The position numbers and the translations under genes are program-made. A stretch of 64,000 nucleotides of DNA from Chamaecyparis obtusa (lineage: Eukaryota > Streptophyta > Pinopsida > Cupressales > Cupressaceae): positions 937,001 to 1,001,000 of the forward strand of contig BSBK01002161.1 in the NCBI GenBank assembly GCA_027943335.1, given 5' to 3'. This document shows, in pieces, positions 46,963-57,315 of this stretch. The notes beneath the pieces are model-generated. The model was not told where the DNA came from. It was given only the letters and a program-made list of their open reading frames with translations, and made no database searches. How positions within the stretch are numbered: position 1 is the stretch's first letter; the number at the start of each line of letters is the position of its first letter.

Positions 46963-47433
46963 TGGGCCTACAAAACAAGTATCAGAACACCTATTGGGGC
47001 TACACCTTTCACTTTAGTTTATGGGTCTGAAGCGGTACTGCCTATTGAGGTTAAAATCCCATCACTCAGTATCAAAATGCATGGACTTGTCACTGATGAA
47101 GACTACAGAGTGTCGAGGTTACAAGAACTTGAACTACTAGATGAGCGCAGACAAGCAGCGTATGATCATCTCAGAGTGTATCAGAAAAGAATGTCTAGAG
47201 GCTACAACAAGAAAGTCAGACATAGAGAATTTCAGGTTGGCGATCTAGTGTTGAGAGAAAATCCTAAAAATCAATCACATCAAGAACGCAAGGGGAAGTT
47301 CGAACCCAACTGGCTGGGTCCCTTGGTAATCACTGCTACTTTTGGCTCTGGTGCCTATCAACTCTCAGCCACTGAAGGAGAACAGCTCTGAGAACCAATC
47401 AACGTTCTCCATCTAAAGAAATTCTATGCCTAA
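46963..47433 (+). pseudogene. Tat integrase C-terminal remnant
   Basis: It starts at WAYKTSIRTPIGATPFTLVYGSEAVLPIE, the typical segment after the integrase catalytic core. It continues through RLQELELLDERR..AYDHL..YQ.RM...YNKKVR.R.FQVGDLVLR and the GPY-type end KFEPNWLGPLVITATFGSGAYQL. It ends PINVLHLKKFYA with TAA at 47431. A TGA at 47389, where the family has Arg (CGA), breaks it. The catalytic D,D,E core is absent. The remnant sits behind the minisatellite and between two groups of hairpins, marking where pol used to end. It cannot act as an integrase. Confidence 0.9.
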
Positions 47434-47508
47434 GGCATTCAGTGCTTGGTAAATGTCCTGAAAAAAAATCTTAAAAATCAGAAAAAGTCCTGAAAAAATG
47501 AACATCTT

Positions 47509-47532
47509 GGTGAAAACCTAGCAATAGGCATC
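47509..47532 (+). other. 3' hairpin H4
   Basis: Outer GGTG (47509-47512) with CATC (47529-47532, one G-T); AAAA 47513-47516; inner CCTA with TAGG; loop GCAA. Confidence 0.7.
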
Positions 47533-47631
47533 TTGATGATTCACAAAAAAAAATCAAAAAATATCAAAAGTACAAAAAAATTGAAAAAATGAAAAAATAC
47601 AAAAAAAAATGAGAAAAAGAAAAAGTGCCTT

Positions 47632-47655
47632 GGTGAAAACCTGGAAACAGGCGCC
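47632..47655 (+). other. 3' hairpin H5
   Basis: Outer GGTG (47632-47635) with CGCC (47652-47655); AAAA; inner CCTG with CAGG; loop GAAA. It is nearly identical to H1, with a shared flank (47628-47667 vs 46031-46069), so the two bracket the integrase remnant as direct repeats. Confidence 0.75.
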
Positions 47656-47680
47656 TCGGTAGCAAAAATAGAATCTCTAC

Positions 47681-47716
47681 CAAGATGGTGAAAACTCGGC
47701 AAACGGGCACCACTTG
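47681..47716 (+). other. 3' hairpin H6
   Basis: Outer stem of nine pairs in two blocks (CAAG with CTTG, TGGTG with CACCA, one A bulged at 47685); AAAA 47691-47694; inner CTCG with CGGG (one T-G); loop GCAAA. Confidence 0.75.
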
Positions 47717-49702
47717 TTCCAAAATGCTCCATCTATCAGCACAATCTTGGTCTTTCCCAGCTTTCAGTCTTGCTTTAGTTTGTACATATCTCCTGGTTTG
47801 TTTCTGCATATCTTGGTTTCAATAAGTCGGTCTGTACACCAATCAGCTCAAGCATCTGTATCCTATCAATGTTCAAATTTGGGGGCAATCAATGTCATAT
47901 CCTATGGCCTCCAATGTATCTTAGACGTGTCATATCAAGCCAGAGTCCTTTGAAGCTTCATGTGAGTCAGTCAGTCAGTCTTGTCTCCAGAAAGGATTTT
48001 GCATCTACAACAACGCAATCAAACTGAAAACTGAAACAATCTGTGCTTTTTACATGCTTTTATCTCCTTGTATGCTTACTGATTCGCATTGAGATTTTTG
48101 CATATTGTGTCCCTTCGAGCTCTTCAATGATGTCCTTTACAGGATTTAGAGAGTGATGACTGGGGGCATAATCTTTTCTTTGTCTTCTGCTTGTATGTGA
48201 AAATCTAACAGCTTTGGAAATTTTGGATTGAAATGGTGTCCGACTGTAAGAGCCTCTATCTCGAATTGGATGGCCATGCGTACCTCGACCATTGATACCC
48301 GAAAAATTCAAGGAAGTTTGATCTAACTATTGTCTTTTTGAGTAAGTTCTTTCTCCTACTGTGGAACGCAATCTTGCCTAAGGATGTGAACGATAAAGGG
48401 TCACTACGGGTAATTCACATTGGATTTAGAATGATCTCTTGACTGTTTGATGTTTTTGTAATGCAAGGCGTACTCAGGTCATCACAACGTTTATGTTTTG
48501 ATGCTTGTACAAATTGCTATATCAAAATGGACATGCTATATCTATGGTTTCATGGCTAGTGGGCATTGTATTGATTTATCCGGTTACCTAAAAGTTCAAT
48601 GATGATAACAAATCGACATATGATCAGTGACTAGGTCCTCGGTCTTAAGTTGCATTTCATTTTGCATGTCTCATTTCATTTTGCATGTTGCATGATCTCA
48701 CAATGATTAAACAAACTTCAATGCTTAAACAATTCTCCATTTGTCTCTTCAGTCTAACAAGAGCTGAATCTCACACGAAGGTTCCTCCAATGAAATAGCA
48801 AGTAGAATCCTTTTTCGGGATCAAAATTCAAATCTGAGATCATTCATATTATTAATTGCTTGCATAATCAACCTTCAATCATCACAGAAATCTAGTATTC
48901 AACTTAACTGATTATCTTACATCACACTATCAAAATTTCAACTTGGTCAACTATGGTCAACTCATGGTCAAACCTAGTCAAACTTGGTCTTTTTAGACCT
49001 CCAAACGATGCAGAATGTGTTCTCGAACGTATATAACCACTTCTCAAATCAATTAACATGCTTCTAAACTATCAACACTGACTTTTCTTGTCAGATTTCA
49101 ATTTTAATCCCGAAGGGGGCATGGTATTGCACATCATTCAAAGTCTGTAAATCAAATTCTATCGATCAAGTCTATCAATATCTTTCATCAGTGATCAAGA
49201 CAAACAATCACGTCTAGTTACTGATTCATCAAAAGTCCTCATCGCTCGAGGCAAATCTATCATCACTTGGGGCATATCAGATTCATCGATCCATATCAAT
49301 CTGGTATTCTCCTAATCTTGTAAATTGTATCAGTTTTTGCAACCATCGGATCATAGTGTTCTTTCCTTGGTTCTTCGGCAACTAAAGGATTCGGATGTGA
49401 TACCTGCTAGTTCTGCTAAGACAATCAAGTCTAGAACGGGTCACTCACTTCTTATCAATCCTAAGGTTTAGAATCAGGCATTTTGACACTTTTTCGCAAT
49501 CATAGGTTCATTTGCTGCTACAGTGAACATTATCTTTGGTCATTCAAGACCTATTATCTCCATATCAATTCAATATCAATCAACTCCTATCTCAATATCT
49601 TTCAATCGGTTTCTATCTTGAGATCGGTTTATCTTTTGAATCAGTTTCATATCTTTATCAAACACAGACTATCTTTGAACCACTGCGCTTCGCACAGTAC
49701 TT
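47717..49702 (+). other. 3' UTR of the young Tat element
   Basis: About 2 kb without a convincing frame. Short frames on both strands (47714-47953, 48060-48311, 49483-49802) lack motifs. It ends at the polypurine tract. Confidence 0.5.
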
Positions 49703-49717
49703 CAAAGAGGGGCAAAA
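49703..49717 (+). other. Polypurine tract
   Basis: CAAAGAGGGGCAAAA directly before the 3' LTR. Confidence 0.8.
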
Positions 49718-50941
49718 TGTAATACCCCAAAAATGGGCTATAAGTTCATTAATCTCCTACATCTTCAATTCGAACAAAATCGACATCAAAGTCCTAACCT
49801 AAGGCACATCTAAACATCATCGAATCATAATTGATTATCTTAAATTTTGCATCAGGGAATATTCCTAGTAATATTCCTAATTATCTTAATTATCTTTAAT
49901 TTAATGATTATTTGGCGATAAATCACATTTATCCTAAAAATTTGATTAATTGAATATTTTCATATTTAATTAATTAGATTTAATATTTGCCACTTAATTA
50001 TGTAATTAAATTTAATTCTATCTATTATTAATTGTATTATTTAATTTTGACAATAAATCAAAATTCCTATCTTTAATTGATTAAATTCTTATTTAATTAA
50101 TTAAAGCATGTTGTCATTATTTAATAATATAATTTTTAAATAAAAGTTTGAATAAATAGTTAATTAACCCATAAATTAATTATTTATTTTCAAAAATCAG
50201 TTGAGTTGAGGATAAATCACTTTATTTATTTATTTAATTCTTAATTATTATGCATATTCAAAAGAAACAGTTAAACTCCAAATCAGAAAATCAATGCAAG
50301 TTATTGACTTTTTGGAACTCAACATCCTTTTGGAGTTCAAAAAGCTGATCTAAACTCTAATTTGAGTTAAAAAGCTGTTTTTGCATGTTTTTGCATGATT
50401 TTGAGAATTAACTATCTTTTATGATCAGATAACTCAAAAATCAAGATGAGTTAATTTGAGTGATTTATGGCTTTTATTCATGCACCTCCAAAGCCCTGGA
50501 TTTCTATAAATTAAGGCTTTAGCTCTTCACAAATCATCTCATATTTTGCACAATCACGCTGGAGAATTGGAATTGAAGAATCAAAGCTCTTGCGAATCGA
50601 CATCTTTGTGAGATCAATCTTATTTTTGCATTCATATTTCATATCATTGTTAGATTAGCATAGCATATCAGTTTTTATCATTCTTATTGCATAGAAAATA
50701 TCAAAAATATAGATTAATTGCATTTACTCCATATCTAGAATTGCATTCAAATCCTTCATTTAGGTATCGTCTAGGTCACTGATCTCGATTACAATCTGAG
50801 AACATTAATCTCGCACCTATTAGAAGGCAGTAAATCGCTTGGTTAGATAGCTTTCAATTTTGCACGATTTTGATTATCAATAACTTCTAATGTTTTACTG
50901 AGTGTTGTGTTTACAGATCAGGTATAATTTTCACACACACA
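49718..50941 (+). repeat. 3' LTR of the young Tat element
   Basis: 1,224 bp; three differences from the 5' LTR noticed by eye. Confidence 0.95.
50505..50512 (+). promoter_or_regulatory. Putative LTR TATA box
   Basis: TATAAATT, the counterpart of 40557-40564; it would drive read-through into the flank. Confidence 0.45.
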
Positions 50942-50962
50942 CCTGTTTCTAGGTTTTCACCA
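50942..50962 (-). other. Old-element hairpin H7, interrupted by the young insertion; includes right TSD CCTGT (50942-50946)
   Basis: On the minus strand: GGTG, AAAA, CCTA, GAAA, CAGG. The 3' outer strand CACC lies on the far side of the 11 kb insertion (plus GGTG at 39761-39764). Removing the insertion and one CCTGT restores the layout of H1. Confidence 0.7.
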
Positions 50963-50975
50963 ACATACTTGTCCA

Positions 50976-51005
50976 AGGTGCTTGAATTGCCAAGTTTTCA
51001 ACATT
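50976..51005 (-). other. Old-element hairpin H8
   Basis: On the minus strand: GTTG, AAAA, inner CTTG with CAAG, loop GCAATT, then CACC. The inner stem differs from the other copies by paired changes; the outer stem has one mismatch. Confidence 0.6.
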
Positions 51006-51384
51006 GGATGATTATTTTTCTTTTCTTTTTTCTTTTTTTTTTGCGGCTAAAGCTTGCCTCTTCCCTGAAATATCCTTTAGGGTTGAGCTTGCAGACATGA
51101 GATGATTTGTGATTTTGATCTGATTGCTAGCCTGATGCTCCCATGAATCTCAGGAGCACTTCTGTGCTTTGGAACTCATCAATATGCGTTACGCTTGGTT
51201 GTCCCCAGTATATGAGTTTGGGATGGATGAGGGGAAGTTAAATGACATTAATGGCAAGTTGATGGAGGACATAAGTTCCCAGAAGGGTATCATTTTTGAA
51301 GATGTCATCGTAGGTTTTATTTTATTCCTCTTCAGGGATGTCTTCGATTTGTACAAGGTCATCATGGATATTCAAGAGGGGAAT
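51006..51384 (-). pseudogene. Old Tat element, short coding or UTR piece
   Basis: On the minus strand, an acidic stretch (DDLVQIEDIPEEE) and further broken frame continue from the piece right of the Gypsy insertion, then give way to the hairpin region. It resembles the linker after a Tat protease but has several stops. The 72-codon plus frame at 51169-51387 is an antisense shadow. The last five bases, GGAAT (51380-51384), are the left target duplication of the Gypsy insertion. Confidence 0.4.
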
Positions 51385-52040
51385 TGACATAGGGTAGTGG
51401 AGGATGAAGGGTCAAATGCACACCCTAATGTACATCTACCTTGTAGAGATCACACATGGAAGAAATAACACACAAAGTGATAGAGAGAATGCAGATCAGA
51501 TCTATTATATTTCATCAAATAGATTCATACATGTCAGGCTGTAAGTCCTTCCCAATTAGGGCCAGATATTACACTTCAATTACAACAATCCTCCAACATG
51601 AAAGGATTCAAAAACTATCTTCAATCTTCTAACTTCTACCTACTACCAAAAAATGACTCCTAAACTACAACCAAAAACTACAATATATACAAGAGGCTAC
51701 TGAACAAGTCGGCCTTCAGATCCACCATTAACGGAAGAAACGACCAGATCTAGGTCCACACACTTCCTAATGATAGATACTAACATTAAATTCATGAACA
51801 CAATTAAGTGCACAAGTCGGCCTCAACAGAAAACCAAAAGAAACAACTCGGTAAGAAAGGAAAATTGAGCACCAGGAAAAGATAACCGAGCACCAGGGAA
51901 TTAACCGACCAACTCAATTAATGAAGGAACTGAGAAACTACCGAGCCAACTCAATCAAAGAAGGAACCGAGCAACGCATAAAACTCAAACTTGTTTTTGG
52001 TGACATAGGATTTCCAAGGACCCAAGATGCACCTGCATCA
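51385..52040 (-). repeat. 3' LTR of the Gypsy element
   Basis: About 656 bp. It carries a minus-strand TATATATT at 51682-51689 that may be its TATA box. Confidence 0.88.
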
Positions 52041-52235
52041 GACACATGGGGTTATTTGAAATGATTCTCTGAATCATGCATCAGGTACAGCCTGAGCTGA
52101 ATCTAACTCAGATTATGAAATCCATGAACTCTCTTCAATTAGTCTGTTCTTCCACTTTACTAGATATTCCACATACTATTTTCCTCTTGTGCTTCTGCCA
52201 ACTCTTTGTTCTAATATCTACTCAAATTCTTCTAT

Positions 52236-55200
52236 CTATTTCTTAGGATAATCATTCAGTATTATCATTTCTTCATCTAATTCATGGTACTCATACAAAT
52301 AAAAAATATTGAATATAGGTGATATATCCATGTCATCAAGTAATTGAATCTCATAAGCATTTCCACTGTCAAATTTCCTCAATATCTTGCAAGGACCAAA
52401 CTTCTTCATTTTCATCTTCCCATATGTTCCAACAGGAAATTTTCCTTTCTTCAAATGAACCATTACTTCATCACCAACTGCAAAATTCTTATGTCTTCAT
52501 GATTTATCAGCTCTGTCTTTGTATTTCTAATTACTTTTCTCCAGCTTATGTTTCACTTCTTCATGCAATGTCTTCATGAACTCAACAAACTTTACTCCTT
52601 CAACACTTCTCTTTTCTTCACCAGCAATATCCTTCAAATCTGTTATACCTCTCAGTTGTATGCCATTTACAATCTCAAAAGGTGTTTTTCCAGTTCTATT
52701 TACTAAATTATTATATGCAAACTCTTCTTGTGCCAACACAAAATCCTAATTACTCAGTGTGTCTCCAACTAAACATCTCAAAAGATTACTCAAGCTTCTA
52801 TTCACAACCTTTGTTTGTCCATCAGTCTGTGGGTGAAATGTAGAACTATACCTTAACTTGGTGCCAAACTTTCTCCAAAGGGTTTTCCAAAAGTATCCAA
52901 TAAACTTACTATCTCGATCAGAGATAATAATCCTCAGTAATCCATGCAATTTGACAATTTCCTTGAAGAAAAGATCTGCTATATGCACTACATTTGATGT
53001 ATTTCTAGAGGGTATAAAATATGCCATCTTAGAAAATCTATCCACAACAACAAATATAGAATCATTACCTCTCATTGTCTTCGGTAAGCCAAGAACAAAA
53101 TCCATATTGATATCAATCCAAGGTTTCTCAGGAACAGAAATTAGTATGTACAATCCAATATTCTAACTTACTCCTTTTTTTACTTGACAAACTCCACAAC
53201 TTTTCACAAATTTATGAACATCCTTATACAACTGTGGCCAAAATTATTTCTCCTTCATAAAATTCAATGTCTTGTCAACACCAAAATGTCCAGTCAAACC
53301 ACTACTATGTTTCTCCTTTATCAAATTAGTTCTCATTGATCCTCTCACTATACGTGCAACTGAATACCTTTAAACAACATACCTTCTTGAATGAAATAGT
53401 CTTCCCATTTAGTACTTAGTTGATCTTGAATAGGTGCTCTGCACTTTCTCCATGGCTCAGAAAATTAGGATCATTTTCATACAATACTTTCATATCATCA
53501 AAACCAAGAACTTCAATTCTCATCTTAGTCATCAAAGATCTTCTTCTATTCAATGTATCAACAACTCAGTTAGTGACTCCACTCTTATGCTTTATCATAA
53601 ATTTATAGCTCTGCAAATATTCAACCCATTTCATATGTCTCTGATTCAACTTATTCTGACTACCCAAATACTGTAAAGCCTTATGATCAATATACAACAC
53701 AAATTCACTCGGTATCAAATAATGTCTCCATTTCTTCAAGGCTTGAGAAATAGCATAGAATTATTGATCATACATAGAATATTTCCTTTTTGCATCATTT
53801 AACTTTTCACTAAAGAAATCAACAGGTTTACCTTCTTGACTCAACACAACTCCTATTGCACTACCACTTGCATCACATTCCATTTGAAATACCTTATTGA
53901 AATCATGCAATGCTAATACAAGAAATTCAGCAACCTTCTACTTCAGAGTCTCAAAACTTTTATCAACTCCATGTATCCACTTGAATTCTCTTTTATCTCA
54001 TCTCATAGTCTCAGTCATAGCATTACAAATTGAACTAAAATTCTTAATGAATTTTTGGTAAAAACTTTCCAAACCATGAAATGATCTTACCTCACTAGCA
54101 TTCTCATGTGTAGGCCAATTCAAAATAGCTTCAACATTTTCAGGATTCATTTTCAAACCATTAGTTGAAATCACAAATCCCAAATATACAATCTCTTCTT
54201 GCATGAAAGAACACTTTTTTAGGTTTATCAACAACTTTTCTTCTTTTAATCTCTGCAATACTTGTTTAACATGCAACAAATTCTCTTCTCTAGTCTTAAT
54301 GAATAAATATCATCTAGGTATACAATAAAAAATTTACCTAAGAATTTCTTCAAAACTTCATTCACCAATCTCATAAAAGTACTCGGTGCATTAGTTAAAC
54401 CAAAAGGCATAACCAACCACTCATAAAAACCTTCGCTTGTCTTAAAAGCAGTCTTCCACTCATCACCTTCTCTGATTCTAATCTGATGATATCCACTTTT
54501 CAAAACAATTTTGGTAAAATACTTTGGTCCAATCAAGCTGTCCATTATGTCAACCATTCTCAGTATAGGAAACCTATATTTCACTGTTATCTTGTTGATT
54601 TCTCTCGAATTTGTACACATTCGCCATTCTCCATTCTTCTTAGGTGCTAATACAGTTGGTACTACACAAGGAATCAAAATTTCTTAGATCAAACCTTTCT
54701 ACAATAATTCTTGAATCTGTCAGTTCAATTCCTGATTCTCAGTAGGTGTCAACCGATGTGGTTCCTTATTAGGTAAACTATCTCCAAGGATTAGATCCAT
54801 GCAATGATCGATGTTTCTCTTCAGTGGAAAATGATTAGGTACATTGTTAGAAATGATCTCTCTATACTCAGTTCTTATCTTATCAATCTCCTCAGGGATG
54901 TTATCCTTTGTTTTCTTACTTAGTTTGTTAAGAATCACAACAAAACAAACATCATTCTTTTTCAAATCCTTAACAAACTTTCTTCCTTCCATCAAGAAAA
55001 ATTTCACAAACGTACAAACACTACTACCAGGTTCTTCAATCAAAGGTAACAAGATTTGTCTTCTCCCATTAGCCCAAATAGTATATTTATGCAATCTCCC
55101 ATCATATATAGCATTTCTATCATATTGCCAAGGTCTACCCAACAAAATATGACATCAATCCATAGGCATGATATCACATAACACCTTATCATAGTACTTT

Positions 55201-56519
55201 CCAATTTTAAAATTCACATAACATTGTTCACTTACCAAGAGTGTATTCTCATCCTTGATCCATAAAATTTGATAGGGCTTCAAGTGTTTCAACCTTTCCA
55301 GCTTTAACTTTGTAACCATTTCCTCAAATGCAAACTTTTCTGAGCTTCCACTATCAATGATTACCTTCCACACTTCATCAGAAACTCTACATCTAGTCTT
55401 GAACAAAATTTTCGTTGCCAGATCTTCCTTGTTACTCTCACTCCAAAGTGCTCTCCTTACCATCAAATTCTTTTCCTTCTCATGTTCATTCGGTGAATCT
55501 TCTTGCACCGAAGCATTTCTACTGCTACCGACCTTCTTACTTGCATGTGTACACTCAAATGATCTATGTCCTTCTTCTCCACAATTGTAACAAGTTCCTC
55601 CAAAACCACCTCTTTTATAACCACCTCATTAGTTATTGCCTCTTCCTCTAGATGAACTTTCACCTTTCCACTCATTCTTTCCTTTATCCAGATTTTTCTT
55701 TTCCAGATTAGATCTATTGTTTTCACCATAAGATATACCTCTTCCTCTAGGGAATCTACCACCTCTACCTCTTTGTCTTTTCTCATGTCTTTTGTTCAAT
55801 TTATCCTCAACTTTCAAGGCAAACTGATAAGCTTCTTCAATGTTTTCCAACTTAACCAAACTGATTTCTTCTTGGATGGAAACTCTCAATCCATTTAGGT
55901 ACCTACCAATTCTTTCCACTTCATCTTCATCATGTCTAGATCTGATATCTAATCTATAGAATTCCTTAGTATAATCTTTTACCGAGCTATCTTTCTGCCT
56001 CAAACTTTGCATTCACCTAATTAGGTTAATTTGATAATCACAAGGTAAAAACTTTCCTTTCAACTTATTTACCATCTTATTCCATACCTTAATTTTGTCT
56101 TTGCCTTTCCTCTTTCTGTCCAATTGTAGATGTTCCCACCACAAGGATGGATGACTCTTCAACATTTTTCTTGCAATCTTCACCTTCTTTTCTTTAGGGA
56201 CATTTTCATATTCAATGTACTTTTCTATCTCGGTGATCCAATCCACCAATTCATCCAAATCCAACTTTCCACTATACTCAGGAGGATTGAAATGTGGTGT
56301 AGACTTCCTATTTGTCAAAGCCTTCAACAATATTTCCTCACTCTGATCCATCACAGGTGTAGGTTATACATTACCTTGTTCTTCCTCAATTTCATCATCA
56401 CTAACATCTTCAAGATGTCTTCCTCTATGTTGGGCTGTCTCTACTGCTTCTAATCTAGCAGCAAGTTATCTCAACGTGTCTTCCAATCTTGGATCCACAT
56501 CGTGCCTCGCATGAACCAT
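52236..56519 (-). pseudogene. gag-pol: Gypsy gag-pol polyprotein, inactivated
   Basis: The ATG at 56519 starts a frame kept almost throughout. Gag (56354-55629): PPEYSGKLDLDELVDWITEIE, SLWWEHLQL, a stop where the family has Arg in INLIR.MQSLRQK, then an Arg/Gly-rich region. A zinc knuckle CYNCGEEGHRSFEC lies near 55.57-55.61 kb. Protease near 55.38 kb: IIDSGSSEKF, with the active DSG, and later HILLGRPWQYDR after a stop. RT 54677-54290: [37 protein letters not shown], then a frameshift. RNase H about 53.95-53.6 kb: [24 protein letters not shown]. Integrase 53153-52746: [28 protein letters not shown], where the catalytic Glu after GQT is Lys. C-terminal GPY-like module KKFGPCKILRKF. It is certainly non-functional. 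Confidence 0.92.
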
Positions 56520-56641
56520 ATTGAAACCCTCTACAATTGCAGGCCATATCACAATCTTCTACCCCACAATAATCAACTAGGGTTTGACAAGAAGGAACCC
56601 TCAAACCTAGATTCACAAATCTAGATTCAGATCTCACCTTT

Positions 56642-56653
56642 GCTTTGATACCA
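56642..56653 (-). other. Primer-binding site (initiator Met tRNA type)
   Basis: TGGTATCAAAGC on the minus strand, two bases after the 5' LTR. Confidence 0.8.
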
Positions 56654-56655
56654 CC

Positions 56656-57315
56656 TGACATAGGGAAGGGGAGGATGAAGGGTCAAAGGCACACCCTAAT
56701 CCATATCTACCTTGCAGAGATCACACACGGAAGAAACAACACACAAAGTGAGAGAGAGAATGCATATTAGATCCATTATATTTCATAAAATAGATTCATA
56801 CATTATGGGCTATAAGGCCTTCCCGGTAGGGCCAGATATTACAATTCAATTACAACAGTGCTCCAACATGCGAGGATTCATAAACTATCTTCAATCTTCT
56901 AACTTCTATCTGCTACCAAAAACTAACTCATAAACTACAACCAACAACTATAATATATACAAGAGGCTACCGAATAAGTCGGCCTTCAAATCCACCATTA
57001 ATAGAAGGAATGACCAGATCTAGGTCCACACACTTCCTAATGATAGATACCAACATTAAATATGTGACCAAAATTAAGTTCACAAGTTGGCTTCAACAGA
57101 AAACCAAAAGAAATAACTCGATAAGAGAGGAAAAGATAACTGAGCCCCTGAAAAAGATAACTAAGTGCCAGGGAATTAACCAACCAACTAGGTTAACAAA
57201 GGAACCAAGAAACTACCGAGCCAACTCGGTGAAAGAAGGAACCGAGCAACAAAAAAAAATCAAACTTGTTTTTGGTGACACAGGATTACCAAGGACCCGA
57301 GATTCTTCTGCATCA
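56656..57315 (-). repeat. 5' LTR of the Gypsy element; right TSD at 57316-57320
   Basis: About 660 bp, bounded on the right by GGAAC. The TATATATT motif is at about 56952-56959. Confidence 0.88.

Larger units (their letters stand above)
39770..50941 (+). mobile_element. Young non-autonomous Tat-type Gypsy retrotransposon (11.17 kb)
   Basis: LTRs of 1,224 bp each at 39770-40993 and 49718-50941, a primer site, a 2.6 kb leader, one intact 750-codon ORF, an integrase C-terminal remnant, six 3' hairpins, a polypurine tract and perfect CCTGT target duplications. By eye the LTRs differ at three positions (all transitions), about 0.25%, so insertion is recent. Recognisable Gag core, protease, RT, RNase H and integrase catalytic core are absent, so it must use proteins from a relative. 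It inserted into an older, antisense Tat element. Confidence 0.93.
51385..57315 (-). mobile_element. Gypsy retrotransposon (gag-protease-RT-RNase H-integrase), degenerate
   Basis: LTRs 56656-57315 (5') and 51385-52040 (3'), TGATGCAG...CCCTATGTCA in element orientation, differing at roughly one tenth of positions by eye. Target duplication GGAAT (51380-51384) / GGAAC (57316-57320), one mismatch. The primer site follows the 5' LTR. The domain order with integrase last identifies Gypsy; the iMet-type primer site and gag style suggest the chromovirus branch. I see no clean polypurine tract before the 3' LTR. It is older than the young Tat insertion by LTR divergence. Confidence 0.9.

Noticed and set aside
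46469..46978. 169-aa minus-strand frame rich in LILVL repeats
   Set aside because: It is the antisense reading of the 12-bp minisatellite; the hydrophobic repeat follows from the unit.
46671..47030. 119-aa plus-strand frame of (IRTS) repeats
   Set aside because: Another frame of the minisatellite; the integrase remnant reads in a different frame.
54844..55152. Plus-strand frames over the Gypsy element (also 52858-53166, 55357-55651, 56130-56453)
   Set aside because: Shadows of the minus-strand gag-pol frame.
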